This document shows positions 50,613-62,487 of a stretch of DNA of 64,000 nucleotides, piece after piece. The DNA is from Aulostomus chinensis (taxonomy: Eukaryota; Chordata; Actinopteri; Syngnathiformes; Aulostomidae). Numbering within the stretch: position 1 is the first letter of the stretch; every line of letters starts with the position of its first letter. A model generated the notes under the pieces. That model worked only from the letters and a program-made list of their open reading frames with translations. It was not told the origin of the DNA and did not search any database. A program made the translations under genes and the position numbers. The stretch covers positions 24,939,457 through 25,003,456 of the forward strand of contig JBBMOA010000007.1 of the NCBI GenBank assembly GCA_037954235.1, in the 5' to 3' direction.

Positions 50613-53600
50613 ACCCCATTTTTAAAAATTTTATTAAAAACTAGGAGAAAGTTTGAATTGAAACACATTATTTTAGGTTGTGGAGGAGATGCTGTTCTCG
50701 TAGTTTTCATGAATACATTCACATGCTGTGTTATTCCTCTCCATCAAGGACTGTTTAAGGATGTAGGGTGAAGTAGGTACTGATGTCATGCCGTGTACTC
50801 CAAAGGGTAGAAATCAGGATTGGTTTGGATGGTTCTCTTGGACGCGTAACGGTGTTCTGATAGCGAGCAGACTGAGGAAGTTGACACAGGACAGGTTCAG
50901 TAGTTTATTTTCACTGTCTGTGCTAACATTCTCTTGCACACTGTTTTTGTTGTGTCTCAAGCAGATGGTGCATGCAGCACTTGTAGCATGCTCCATTTTC
51001 ATATGAGGAGAGAAAGTGCATGTTCAGGGTTTATTTATGCAACCCAACTGCATATTTTTTTTCTCATTTAACTGAAACTATCTAATGTTACTCAAACAGT
51101 TTTTTATTTCATTATTAATGCACGACAACAAGTCGCCGTGGGAGCGCAGACACCACAGCTACTACACAACTCCCCTGCCAGTTAGACACTGTGGAAAAGT
51201 GGCCATTTAGTGTTCTCTGTCAACACCTGCCATCAACTCGCACACAACATCCTCGGTTGTGATAGTTTCCAGTGTTTATTGCTCATGATTTAAGAATGTC
51301 TGTATGTATTAGGGAATTCTTTAACATGGCATATGAAATCATGGAATACACCTCTTTAGAAAAAATGTTCCAATCCCTTCCTCCGAATCTGCAAATTCCC
51401 ACATCATCATAATCAAGTACAAGGGAAAAGCTATTCCCGTTCCGCTCCCATTTAAGTTTTACACTCAAATCCCCCAAATTATGAACACTAAACCTTTCCC
51501 CCCTCTCTATGATCCACTCTTAGTTTTGGACTGCAGGGAGGACATGTCGGCATTTTTTCAAGAACTAAAGATCAGCCGACCGCAAGTCTAATGCACTCTC
51601 TATGTGCTGCCTGCTCTTGGAGGCAGTCCCTCTGTTCTGGAGCAGCTCCATGGTATTACATTTGCTTTCCAAGAGAGCACACATTAATAGTTAGGTTATT
51701 GAGCATTAAAGAGCCTGATATATCTTCATTCGACAGAGGTGATTCAGTTTCAAAGGCTGATAGATTTATTTGACTCTCTGTCTTGTAAGCAGAAAAAGTG
51801 TGTTCCATTCAGGAGATGGCTTCTGCTGGCACTTCCTTTGTTGCCTGACTTAAGTGTGCTGCATGCAAGATTTGAGGGTAGATGGACCGATGGAAAAATG
51901 AATGCATCCCTTTTTCTTGTTACAGCTCTATCCCTCAACAGTTTTGCCATTTTGTGAGGAGGGGTTGGCGTTTGCTCTTGAACTGACAAATTGGAGAACA
52001 CCACCATAAACTGGCAGTCAGATTTTTAACTGGCAATTAAAGTGCATCTCATTTCCTCCTAGTGCCCTGCTATGGTGTTGGCATGAATTGGTACCTTCAT
52101 TCAGCACAAATGTGGAGTGAATTATCCTTTGCTAACAGAAATGGGTGCTATGGAGTGGTTGGTTGCAGTCTATTAAGTAGCAGTAATAACATTAGAGATT
52201 AATCCATCAGCGAGTCAAAGGAAAAACGGGAGATTTAGGATCAAAATGGCAAATGTTGTCATCCTCAAATCACAACCCTTGGCTTAGTCTCTACATTAAT
52301 CATCCTATTTGAAATATTCCTGTCAAGACTGATCCCGCGGCTCTGATTTGTCATCGTCATTATATTATTTGAGTACGTTCATCCATGCGTACAGTGCATT
52401 GAAAGCACCCATGAGGTTTTTGTTATACATCTCCCAAAATATGCTGCAGGTCCAGCGAGATCTGCGCCACACAACACAGCTTTAACACACATATGAATGA
52501 ATCCTGTTTACTGCGCAGCAGCTTTCATAATCAGATCCCTATTGCTTTGACTAAGAAAAGGCTCATCTTGTGTACCGTCAAATATTTTGGCTAAACACCT
52601 GTAACAGAGATGACTCACACATAAAGAACCTGCCTATGACCTTAAAACATGGTTGAAATAGCAACGCACTTGATGTTGGTGATTAGAGCTTGAAAATGGA
52701 CACCTTTCAGCGGCTACACTCAGCATCAAAGGCTAACCCTGGCCCCCTTGTCATAAAACGGCCTGCTCCAGTTACTCTCTGTTTGACTTTCCAGCCAGTT
52801 TGTCACCGTCCTGATTCATGCTTTTGATCTGAAAGGCCTTTTTTGTTGTGCACAGGCATGAAATATGACAAAAGTTCGATCATTCAGCCTCTGGCTCATT
52901 GCACAAGAATGGATGCAGCACTTGAGCAGGTGAGCTGTTTGTTTCAGAGGTAATAGATGTAGAATATGTCTGTTCTTGAAGAGGTGACTGGATCCACATG
53001 CTTCACTGGAAAGATGTTGTTGCTTTGAAACAGAAGGCTTTTTCAGTCTGATTTACTCGGATGTGTATTCTGCCTCTTAGATATTGGAAATTAGACATGA
53101 CAGCTGTTGTGGTAAATGCCCTGGTGAGCTGTTTCCTAATAATTCACCAAAAACAAACAGAATGACGGAATGTGGGAGCTTAAAACCGGAGAGAAGAGGG
53201 ACAATAGAGGGTGTGTTCATGTCTGTATTTTCCCATCCTCCTTGATAACTACCAGGCAGTCCCTCCCTCCTCCTGTCTTTCATCCATTTCCACTAAAGAG
53301 TCTCAGTCTGATGAAGGCAGTGGGTGATCCACCTGCCAGGACCACAGGGGCCACATCAGGGTCTAGTAGTCAGATCCAGCATGTCTAAGTAGGCAGGTTT
53401 GTCTGAAAGCACTCACCTGTATCAGGAGAAGATGCAAGGTGTTCCCTCCCAGTAGAGGAGGACCGTCACTACTGCTGGGGTCAGACAGAACTCAGTGATG
53501 AGGAGGAGATGGTGTTGAAATTACTTTTTGGCTTGATATTTTGTTTGCAAAACCATTTCAGACGCTGAATTCATCGAGGATTGAAGGTTTCGGTTATTGT

Positions 53601-54929
53601 TCGAGACAGTTTGATTTTCATGTTTTCATGTATTCTGAAAAAAAAAGGGTTTCCTTTTTGACAACTGAGAGTTCTGTCTCGGGGATTAGGGCGATACTCT
53701 TATTGAAGACAATTTGGAAGTATTGCAGATCTCCTTAATTCGTGAAGGAAAACAGTGGCCTAAGAACACACAACTGTCACTGATGCAACTCTTGAGTCAG
53801 GGAGACTGAAAGTAATACATATGCAGTCATAATTAATAATCATAATCCTTATTTTTTAATTTTGTTGAAGGCTTCGAGTAGCCATTCATTTGCGTGTTCC
53901 TGCATTTCTCTTCCCCACTGCATTACAAGCTCCCGGTTTGAGGACAACAAAATACTTGCAGATTATAAATGCATTGGCCGAGCTCCTTCCTCTTCTCGGA
54001 ATCAGTTGATGGTCATTTGTGGTGAAATCGTATCCCCACAGAATGCAAGTACAACATCACAGTCCAACCAAAGGCTAATAATGAATGGACAAAAAAAAAA
54101 AAAAAAAATCTATTCGAATGACCATGTGGTTCCATTCATGCTTTATTTTCTCATTTTGACAAAGTAAAAGGAAATGTGAGTTGAAATATTAAATTAGGAC
54201 AACTGAAAATTTTCAACAAACTGTACTCTTAAAATAGACTTTCATGTCTTAAGTGAAACATCAACAGAACAAATATTCTGTCACCTGGACGACTTCCTAC
54301 AATCACGTTGCGAAAAATTCATTGCATATTTTCAAAGGTGATCATTACTTGCAAGTGAAACTTCACAGTTAAATTCTTTCTTGTTACCCCACTTGACATA
54401 TGAGCTTAGTCAGTTGGCTTTGAGTGCTATACCCAAGACTAGCTTAATAAAGACAGTCAAAAAGTCATTCTTCAAAAACGGGGGATTTTCAAAAGCTCAC
54501 AAGTGCATACTTTGACACCGGCGAACTCTCCCAAAATACCATCAATCATGTCACTGCCGCCAAGGTTGTTCCCTTAGTGGGATTAGTTTCTTGGTTGTAC
54601 ACCCTTCAGGCAAAATTGTGGTTATCAACTCAGCTATCACTCACCCAATTCTGTTATCTGGCAAAAAAAAAAAGGCTTCATATAATGGCTGCTTTATAGA
54701 TAAAATATCTAGGATTCATAGCAGTGCCAAGCTTAGAGAAATGTGGCAGATTCACTCCAAGCAGCCAAGTCCTTGATACCATGTGGCTAAATGTGTGGAA
54801 ATGATGCGTGCATTGTGTTATGGTGGAACGGTGGTGGATAAAAGGCCTATTTTTCAGCCCATCATCATGTGGTTAGTTGTAATCCTCTCTGCTCTCCTCC
54901 ATGTGCAGTCCAGAGAAAACAGAAAGGCC

Positions 54930-54934
<5 letters not shown>

Positions 54935-55001
<67 letters not shown>
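54935..55001 (+). repeat. (TG)33 microsatellite in intron 2
   Basis: Uninterrupted TG dinucleotides over about 66 bases. A shorter TG tract follows at 55387-55420. Confidence 0.97.
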
Positions 55002-55003
<2 letters not shown>

Positions 55004-55680
55004 AGAATCTTTTCCCCCAACTTTATCAGATAGGAGGGGAGTAGGATGCTTTGTTGTTTTACAGTGTGTGGGCTGTGGTCATCATGGCTCAGTAAAAGGT
55101 CATCTCTTACTCTTTTCTCTCCCAATGATTCGCCTCACTTCCCCTGCCCACAACATGTGTCTCTATCTAGGGTGGGGCCTCTCATCCTACGCAACCAAAC
55201 AGCGCTATCACCGCCAGGCCGTTCACTTGTTCATTCATTAGATCTGTCTCAGACTGTGTGGGTGTGTCGGGAGGTCCCCTTTCTTTTTCCTCATCCCTCT
55301 CTCTTTCCCTTTCTCTGTCCTGCCACCCACTGGCTGTCTGCTGACGTGGCCCCAGGGGTCATTCTGGACCCTAGCCCTTCAGCCCTTGTGTGTGCATATG
55401 TGTGTGTGTGTGTGTGTGTTTCACCCTCCCCGTGGCGTTGAGTTATCGGTGGGATCTGCGTCTGTCTGTGTCTGCCAGTACTGCTGGAGGAAACAGGATG
55501 CAAGAGGATCAACTGTAATCTCACAGTGCGCTTTGTTCCACACAATCCCAGGCCAGTCACTGTATTCTCTACATGCAGGGCCCGCCACTGGACATTTACA
55601 TGTGCCAACAATCACACCGCGACCGGGCCACTTAGGTGAGAGTGCAAGGGGGGTGTTGGGTTAGAGACAAGGAGATACTG

Positions 55681-55728
55681 GTAGGAGGGAGGAAGGGAGC
55701 GAAGGAGGGAGGGAGGGAGGGAGGGAGT
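55681..55728 (+). repeat. GGGA/GGAA purine tract
   Basis: Purine-only sequence with five consecutive GGGA units; capable of triplex or G-quadruplex structure. Confidence 0.9.
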
Positions 55729-57354
55729 GCTATAAGACCTGGAGCTTTATTCCAAGGCTTGATGAATCAGCAAGTATGGGAATGTTAGGTGTGTTTCTTT
55801 TGTAATGAGATCGGAAACATGTCATCAGTGGCCTATTTGACTCACTGATTATAATGATGAGGATAATGATATCTTCAGTGATATGATGTGGGATTGATAG
55901 AAATCTGAGTAAACACATTTCAACCCAAGATGAAACAAAATCAAAATGGGAATGAAACTGAGGAAAATCCTCAACATTGTCCTCAAATGAACTCGATTAC
56001 CGTGTACAGCACATATAGACCTACGTTTGTTGCTCTGAGCAGGTCAGGTCCTGATTTGGGGCTCATCATGAGGATGAAAGGGTGGACAGAAGGATTTGTG
56101 CCTGTTTTAGCAAGTCCTGGTATTCAGTGAAAAAGCTTCATCTCCACCTCAGGGAGATCAGGGAAGAAAAAGGATGCTTTTGAGATGTTTTCTGCCAGCC
56201 CAATTTTCTATGCCTGGGAGGCAGCTTAGTTTAGTTCTCGGCATTTAACACCGGCAACGTTAAACACCCTCATGATTGTTTTAGCTTTACTGCTGAAAGC
56301 TCTTCTTCGTGTGTGAGTTAAACTAAGGACCCTACTGTGCCAGAGAGTGTCACTTCCCCAGCTCTATGATGTGACTACACTGAGAGTGTGGAGCGTAGTT
56401 CTGGTAAAACAATATTATTTTATTGTACAGGAACACGGCTGTGCTAATTCCTCGAGCTGCAAACCTCACGGACCACAACTTTGTCTGTAATTTAGTGGGA
56501 GCATATGTTCATAGCAACGGTACATAAAGCGGAACGGAAAACAGTAGTAGAGAGCGCATTAGTCAGTTCAGTGATTGGTACACAAAGCTAGGGGCTTTCC
56601 TGCTACTTTCCTCCCCTTCAAAGGGGCCCTGGAGACACAGTTTGAGCGTCAGCGCAGTGTTTTTTGGTGTTGTGATTTTTATTATATAGGCTTTGTACAG
56701 TCTAGAATATAGTGCACATGAACTCAAGCTTTCAAAAGCCTACAAATATCAGATTACCATTTGATTTGCTCTTTTGGTTTTTGGTGGAATGTCCTATATT
56801 TTATATTCATAAGTTCTTCATGTCAATAGGGACTTTTTCCTGCATTTGTGTGTTGCTTTTTGGCGTGCACCAAGGCAAAGACAGACTGGGAGACAAGTTT
56901 GAAAGATCTAAAGGATTAACTTTAACTCATTTAGACGCCCAGAGAAAACAATGCTATTTTTAAAAATGTAAATAACCTTCTCCTGAGGGTTGTCTGAAAA
57001 GGATAAACTTATCCTTCTTTGTAGCAGACGGAAACATGTGAAACGGCTTACCTTTGCCCTACTTTTCATTAAATATTATTTAAAAATCAATACACAACAC
57101 CTAAAATGATGTCATGTTAAGGAAGAAGCATGCAGATGTTGCTCCAGGTCCTGATGGGTTGAAGTCAGTGAGGACGTATGTGGTTCCACAGTGGTCTGAA
57201 GTATTCTAACTTAATTTTCCACTATTGAAATACTGCTGTCTTGTAAGTATGGTGAATTCTACGCTCCTCTGTCCTCTCAATGAAAGAGAAACCTTGACTG
57301 CCCAGACTGCAGTGCTCTCTCAGCCAACATCATCACAGGTGTAGGGACTCTTGG

Positions 57355-57371
57355 CCACCAGCAGGTGACAC
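57355..57371 (+). promoter_or_regulatory. CTCF-like motif in wnt7b intron 2
   Basis: CCACCAGCAGGTGACAC on the + strand resembles the CTCF core. It also contains an E-box CAGGTG. Confidence 0.3.
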
Positions 57372-59378
57372 TTTTCCCTTTGTTCACCCTGGTGCCATTT
57401 GTCTGTGACAGGGTGTCCTTGTGCTTTAATGGATACAAAGCCCTAAAACGTCAGTGTATCGTTACGTTGTTGAGATGTAATTTCTTATGCAATCCTGTCC
57501 TACTGTGTCCCCGGGGTGTGAGTGCATGTCCGGGATGACAGGGCCTTTAAAAAGCTTTCCCCTTCACTGCTCCACCAACAGGCTTGGCTTGTGTGGAGAG
57601 GCCATTCAGCTGCACTGTTGGGCTCTGACGATGTGTGTATGTGTGTGTGAGAGACTATTTTAATGTGTATTTGCTTGGCAAGACCCCTGACAGTACCATT
57701 GCTTGAACTTCTCTTCCTTTTCAGCCACTGTGCATCCTTCACTGAAGCTTGCTTTGTGTTCAAACCTTAATTTCTTCTCAAAATCAAGTTTTCTGGCCGA
57801 ATATACAATCATAGGATTTGAGAACTTTTAGCAACTTTTGGCTTTTTGTCAGCAACTCTCTATTTGTATCTTTAGGCAGAAACATGATTATTTCACAGTA
57901 AAGTTGCATAACACGTCATAGATGTTCACACATATTAATAACTGTAAAGAAGAGTTTTCGTCTGTATTGGCCATTTAATCTTTTCCCAGCCGTAAAAACA
58001 AATTTATCCACGAGAGGAGAGTGCAGCAGCCTCCTTTATCCATTTCCTTTCCTCTTTTGTCAGCAGCAAAGGCTAACCATGGCCTGTTAGCGGTGAGGAC
58101 AGTGAGGCCTGTTGAGGTCAGTCAGTTACTACATCAGCTAACCTATACTACACCAGTGCTGCCTGTATGGTGTCGTTGGTTGTAAATCTCCTGTGCTGTG
58201 TCATGTGAAATTTGTCTAGCGGTATGCCTGCCTCCAACTCTAAACACAGAGTGCCGTTTTAGTGGCGAGCCACTACATCCAGAGATTTCTTTTTGTGTCT
58301 CAGTTTCTGTAGCTCATCAAAAGACACGACGGGCATCGCAGCACAGGCTAGTGTCCAAAGTGGTGTGGTCTAATGTGAAGGCCAAGGCATACTGAGTCAG
58401 TAGCTCTCACTACGTCTCCACTTTTAGTCCCCGACTCTGGAGTACAGCGTGGTGTTTATTAACTCCTGTACCTGTTCTGGGTGAAGCGAGGATGATCTTC
58501 TTCCCATCTTTGCTCTCAGTTGGATAGTGTAGCAGACACTTGCCACTAAACTCCATTAGACATCTGGTTTAATATTCCCCCCATTCTTCTCTCCTGGATG
58601 TTTCCAAGTTCATTGAGGTTTTTCTGGTCACTCCAATTTTCCACTGGCAGCTAGAGAGGCAATCCCAGGGTGGTTCCTCCTGGAGGGCTGTCAGAACTCT
58701 AGGGCCAGCCTCTTTAGAGCCTTCTGCTGCTGTTATGGGTGAATTTTCTCCGCATGGCTTTTCAGCAAAACAGGGCCTTCCTCTCTTGAGGATACACTGA
58801 TGATGCACACACAACATCAGCACAAGAACTTCTTATTCATTATTATCATTCTCAATATTATTTTTAGAATATTGTTAAGTCTTGTGGTTATATTGTTATT
58901 TTTTTCCCTGCACCTTAATCCCTCACAAGTCTGACCTGTGAATGGGTTTCTCTCTAGTTCTTGCATAACTCGTGCATCAGACAGAATAACATAGCCATTT
59001 GTGTCAATTACAATATTCATCACAAAATGATTCCATTTGATGGACAAGCGGGAGTTCAGTTTAACAGCACCACAAATTGCAGGCTACAAAATGACCAGTA
59101 AAACATATTAACTCCTTTTTCAAATAGATTTAATAAAAAAGAAATTTTGTTATCCCAGTGAATGGCTGTTTTCTTGAACTGCATTATTTTTTCGCAGGTA
59201 TACCAAATACAATTGGCACAGTGAGCGTCCCTGGTAGAATAGAGGACACGTATTTTAAGAGCAAAACATCTGATTTTGGATATGTTCTTGCTTCAGTGCA
59301 AAAAGGAAGAAAAAGGGCTTGATCACCAACTTCCATGGCTTTAATTGGCTTTCATTATTGCCAGTTGGTAGTGCCAGA

Positions 59379-59395
59379 CCCACCAGGGGGTGACA
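59379..59395 (+). promoter_or_regulatory. CTCF-like motif in wnt7b intron 2
   Basis: CCCACCAGGGGGTGACA on the + strand closely matches the CTCF core. Confidence 0.4.
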
Positions 59396-59583
59396 ACCAG
59401 TACAAGCCCCATCATCATCATTTTCCCCATGAGCAGCAAAGCTCATAGGCCCAGAAATGGGCAGACATCTATAGTGCTGGAAACCACCCTTTCTCTGGAA
59501 ACTGGCCTTATCCTGTTTTAAACATTACAGTGACGCTCTGTTTGTGCGTGTATATCCCAAATTGTTTTTAACAGTGAATGTAC

Positions 59584-59584
59584 A

Positions 59585-59635
<51 letters not shown>

Positions 59636-59641
59636 AAGCGA
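59584..59641 (+). repeat. (TG)n(GA)n compound microsatellite
   Basis: About nine TG units pass into about seventeen GA units with a single C interruption. Confidence 0.95.
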
Positions 59642-62215
59642 GTGCAAGTGTGTTGTGTATTTTTATTATGTGGCTGGTCACTGAGTATTTGCGTGCCTGT
59701 GTATGCACTTACGTTATGGTCGTGCGCCTGCATGTGTGTGTGAGGTGGGGGTAGCAGAATGTTACCACAGGCTGGTGGGGCACAGCTCTACTGCTAACCA
59801 GAGAAGCAAGTGGTTGTGAGTCAGTCCCCACTGGGCAAACCTGTGGCCATGGTATTAGTTCTGCAGCACCAGTGCCAGGATAGGAAATTAACAGTGGCTT
59901 TCGGGTGAAAATGTCTCTGAGAGTTCAGAAAATGTCCCTGGGATTAGAGTAAGAGGTGCAAAATATCCCTCTGGAGAGAGAAGAAGAAGTCAAATGGAAA
60001 ACAGCTGCAAAGTGTTGCATGTACACGGTGCAAATGTTGCTTCAACTGCCGAAAAATAGGATGCTCTTTCATGCTTTGTGCAAACTAGTAATAACAAGTG
60101 TAAGACTAGCAGTCATGGCTCTATCTGACCACACAGTCTGGTCATTTAATATGGTAAAATAAGCATCGAGTAACAGTCAAAACTCTTAAAAGTTTATTTG
60201 AACGGGCATGGTGACACAGGGTGTAGGCCACTCTATTATCATCTCTCATCTCTGAGGTATTATTGTGTTTTATTTCCTTATAATTTCCTCTTAAATGTTG
60301 CTGCTGCAGATGTAAACAACTGTCTGCTTTGCTCATTTGTCGGGTATTATTTCTGTTTTTGGTGGACTAGACGGACCGTGATATTTGACAGCTTGTTTAT
60401 TGTAGACGTCTGTGTCTGCAATATCTATTTCTTGATGATTCAAAACGGCTGCGGCTCCCTCAGAACATTATCTGTTTAAACTCAATTATATTCTGATACC
60501 CTCAACTAAATTTTAGGGGATAATCATTGACATAAAGAATCTCTATGGTAGAACATTTTGATTTAGCTGGTTAACATTTATCAATGAGTGGGAATGATTT
60601 GTTATTCTTCAACATTTTATCCAGATTCAACCTGAAACAAAGCAGAAACAGAGGACACCAGAACACCAGCAACCACAACAGGGTTGCTCTTTTTTATTAA
60701 GTTTGTGAAATCAGTTTGTCGCCAAACTAACTTAAGGGGCTGTCATAACAAATCAGGAAGTTTTTGTCCCTCGAAAGTGCAGAAGAATGTATTTTAGAGG
60801 TTCGTATAATTGCAACTGAGTACATTACACAACATACATTAAAAGACATACAATACAATTTTTTCCAAAGGCTAAAAAAGTCCCTGGAAACACTCTGTGG
60901 TTTACCTGGTTTCTGCTGCTCTGCCCCTTTCCGATTACTGCCAGTTGAAGGGAGATTGGTGTTGTAATAGCCCTCGGTCGGTTTTAGACCAGGACAGACC
61001 TTTTAAGACGGACCCCTTCAGCTGAGGGCTGGCTGGAATATTTAGGAGGAGGGGGTGAATGTATAGAAGGGTTGTTGTCATCCATCTTTGGCTGCATTTG
61101 TACTGAGTTCCAACTGTAATATGATCAGTACAGCGAATTCAATTAACTAAAGAGTTACCAGGCAAAAATATTGGGAGTAACAATCATGTATATGGAAATC
61201 TAAAATATCCTCTGCTTCTATCTGTTCAAATATAATAATTTAAAGATCTTCAAGAAATTCTCATAAAGGGAATATCTTTTGTCAGAGCTGGTCCGACAAA
61301 ACAATCAACTCCTAGTTATTATCATCTGGGGCTAATTTAGCCAAACACATTAGCATTGTTTTTTTTTAAATACACAATTATTCAAATTTCAGTAATTGTT
61401 TTTGAAATCTTTTGTCATCAATACACTCATCTCATAGCATTTATGGAGTCATGGAAGTATTTCAATTCATGAGTAGCATTTTAGGGTCTTCTTTATTTAA
61501 ATACATAAAGGTGTATTGAACAAATTATGTTCTGTTCCAGATTAAGCTAGAGGGTTTATTTCCAGAGGCTGCCAGTTGTTCACAGGTTACGGAAGTAAGA
61601 GAGGGTTAAGTATATCCACCTGATCAATAGATAGCTTAAATTAGGATTCCATACAGTTTATAAGATGCAGCACCGGTGAATTTAGGTTTGGGTGTTGATC
61701 TCATATTGTTTTCTTGCCCTTTGACTCGAGAGTGTCTCCTCTCTTGCCGCGGAGCCCTGTGAGCCAGGCAGCGAGACCTGCAGACCCCAGCTGTTTGCTG
61801 TGTGGGAAGCAACACAAGGTGCTCCCGTAGAGGAATTCAGCACTTTGGACAGCACCTAGACCAGCTCTCCCCACACCAACATTCCAACACTGCACTCTCG
61901 CTGGCTGGGCCCAAGGGCTTTGTGGCCAGAATTGAGACCACATTTCTGCAAAGGTGCAGGAGGGAAGTAGAGTAGTAGAGGGAGGGGAAGTTTGGTGGCT
62001 TAATAAGACAATGGAGCGAGTTCCTGTCAGCAAGATCAAAGTCATAGCAGCCATTTGCCAGGAATCACATGACATTTGGATCTTTCATGGTTGTTTTTTG
62101 GGTCAAGCTATACTGTATTTTGAGTTTTGTGTATTTTTCTACAGTAAAAGTAAAGTCGTACATCCCATGTTGACCCATAATTCCTCTAAAAACCCATCTA
62201 TTCTCCGTCTTTCAG

Positions 62216-62487
62216 GCAGTCGGGAAGCAGCATTTACCTACGCCATCACAGCAGCGGGGGTGGCCCACGCCATCACGGCAGCGTGCAGCCAGGGCAACCT
62301 CAGTCAGTGTGGCTGCGACCGGGAGAAGCAGGGGTACTACAATCAGGAGGAAGGCTGGAAGTGGGGAGGATGCTCTGCTGATATCAAGTACGGCATCGAC
62401 TTCTCTCGACGCTTTGTGGATGCCCGGGAGATTAAAAAGACCCCACGCCGCCTGATGAACTTGCATAACAATGAGGCAGGGAGAAAG
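62216..62487 (+). CDS. wnt7b: wnt7b exon 3 (Wnt domain, continues beyond window)
   Basis: This exon lies between acceptor ttctccgtctttcag and donor gtaaag and encodes residues 100-190. It starts GSREAAFTYAITAAGVAHAI, includes the sequon NLS at Asn127, cysteines at 123, 131, 133 and 152, the WKWGGCSADI motif found in all Wnts, and ends NLHNNEAGRK in phase 0. GIDFSRRFVDAREIK matches Wnt7b; Wnt7a has GIGFAKVF here. A small difference from mammals is KTPRRL where I recall KNARRL. The exon is 15.8 kb downstream of exon 2. The final exon, expected to start with the conserved CKCHGVSGSC segment bearing the palmitoleoylated serine and the Wnt7-specific linker used with Gpr124/Reck, is outside the window, so the gene here is partial but not broken. 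Confidence 0.97.

Larger units (their letters stand above)
46421..62215 (+). other. wnt7b: wnt7b intron 2 (15.8 kb)
   Basis: This is the large second intron with GT-AG ends. I see no other convincing coding exon on either strand. It contains a repeat-like block at 48.1-49.4 kb, a fish interspersed repeat at 50.4-50.6 kb, microsatellites at 54935-55001, 55387-55420, 55681-55728 and 59584-59641, and CTCF-like motifs at 57355-57371 and 59379-59395. The stretches 46600-48080, 50610-54900 and 55950-57300 are otherwise unassigned; 60000-62150 is AT-rich with nothing I recognise. Confidence 0.85.

Noticed and set aside
59775..59850. Possible second tRNA-like SINE head (GCTAACCAGAGAAGC, AGTCCCCACTGGGC)
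   Set aside because: The B box is too degenerate and no A box at the right distance was seen.
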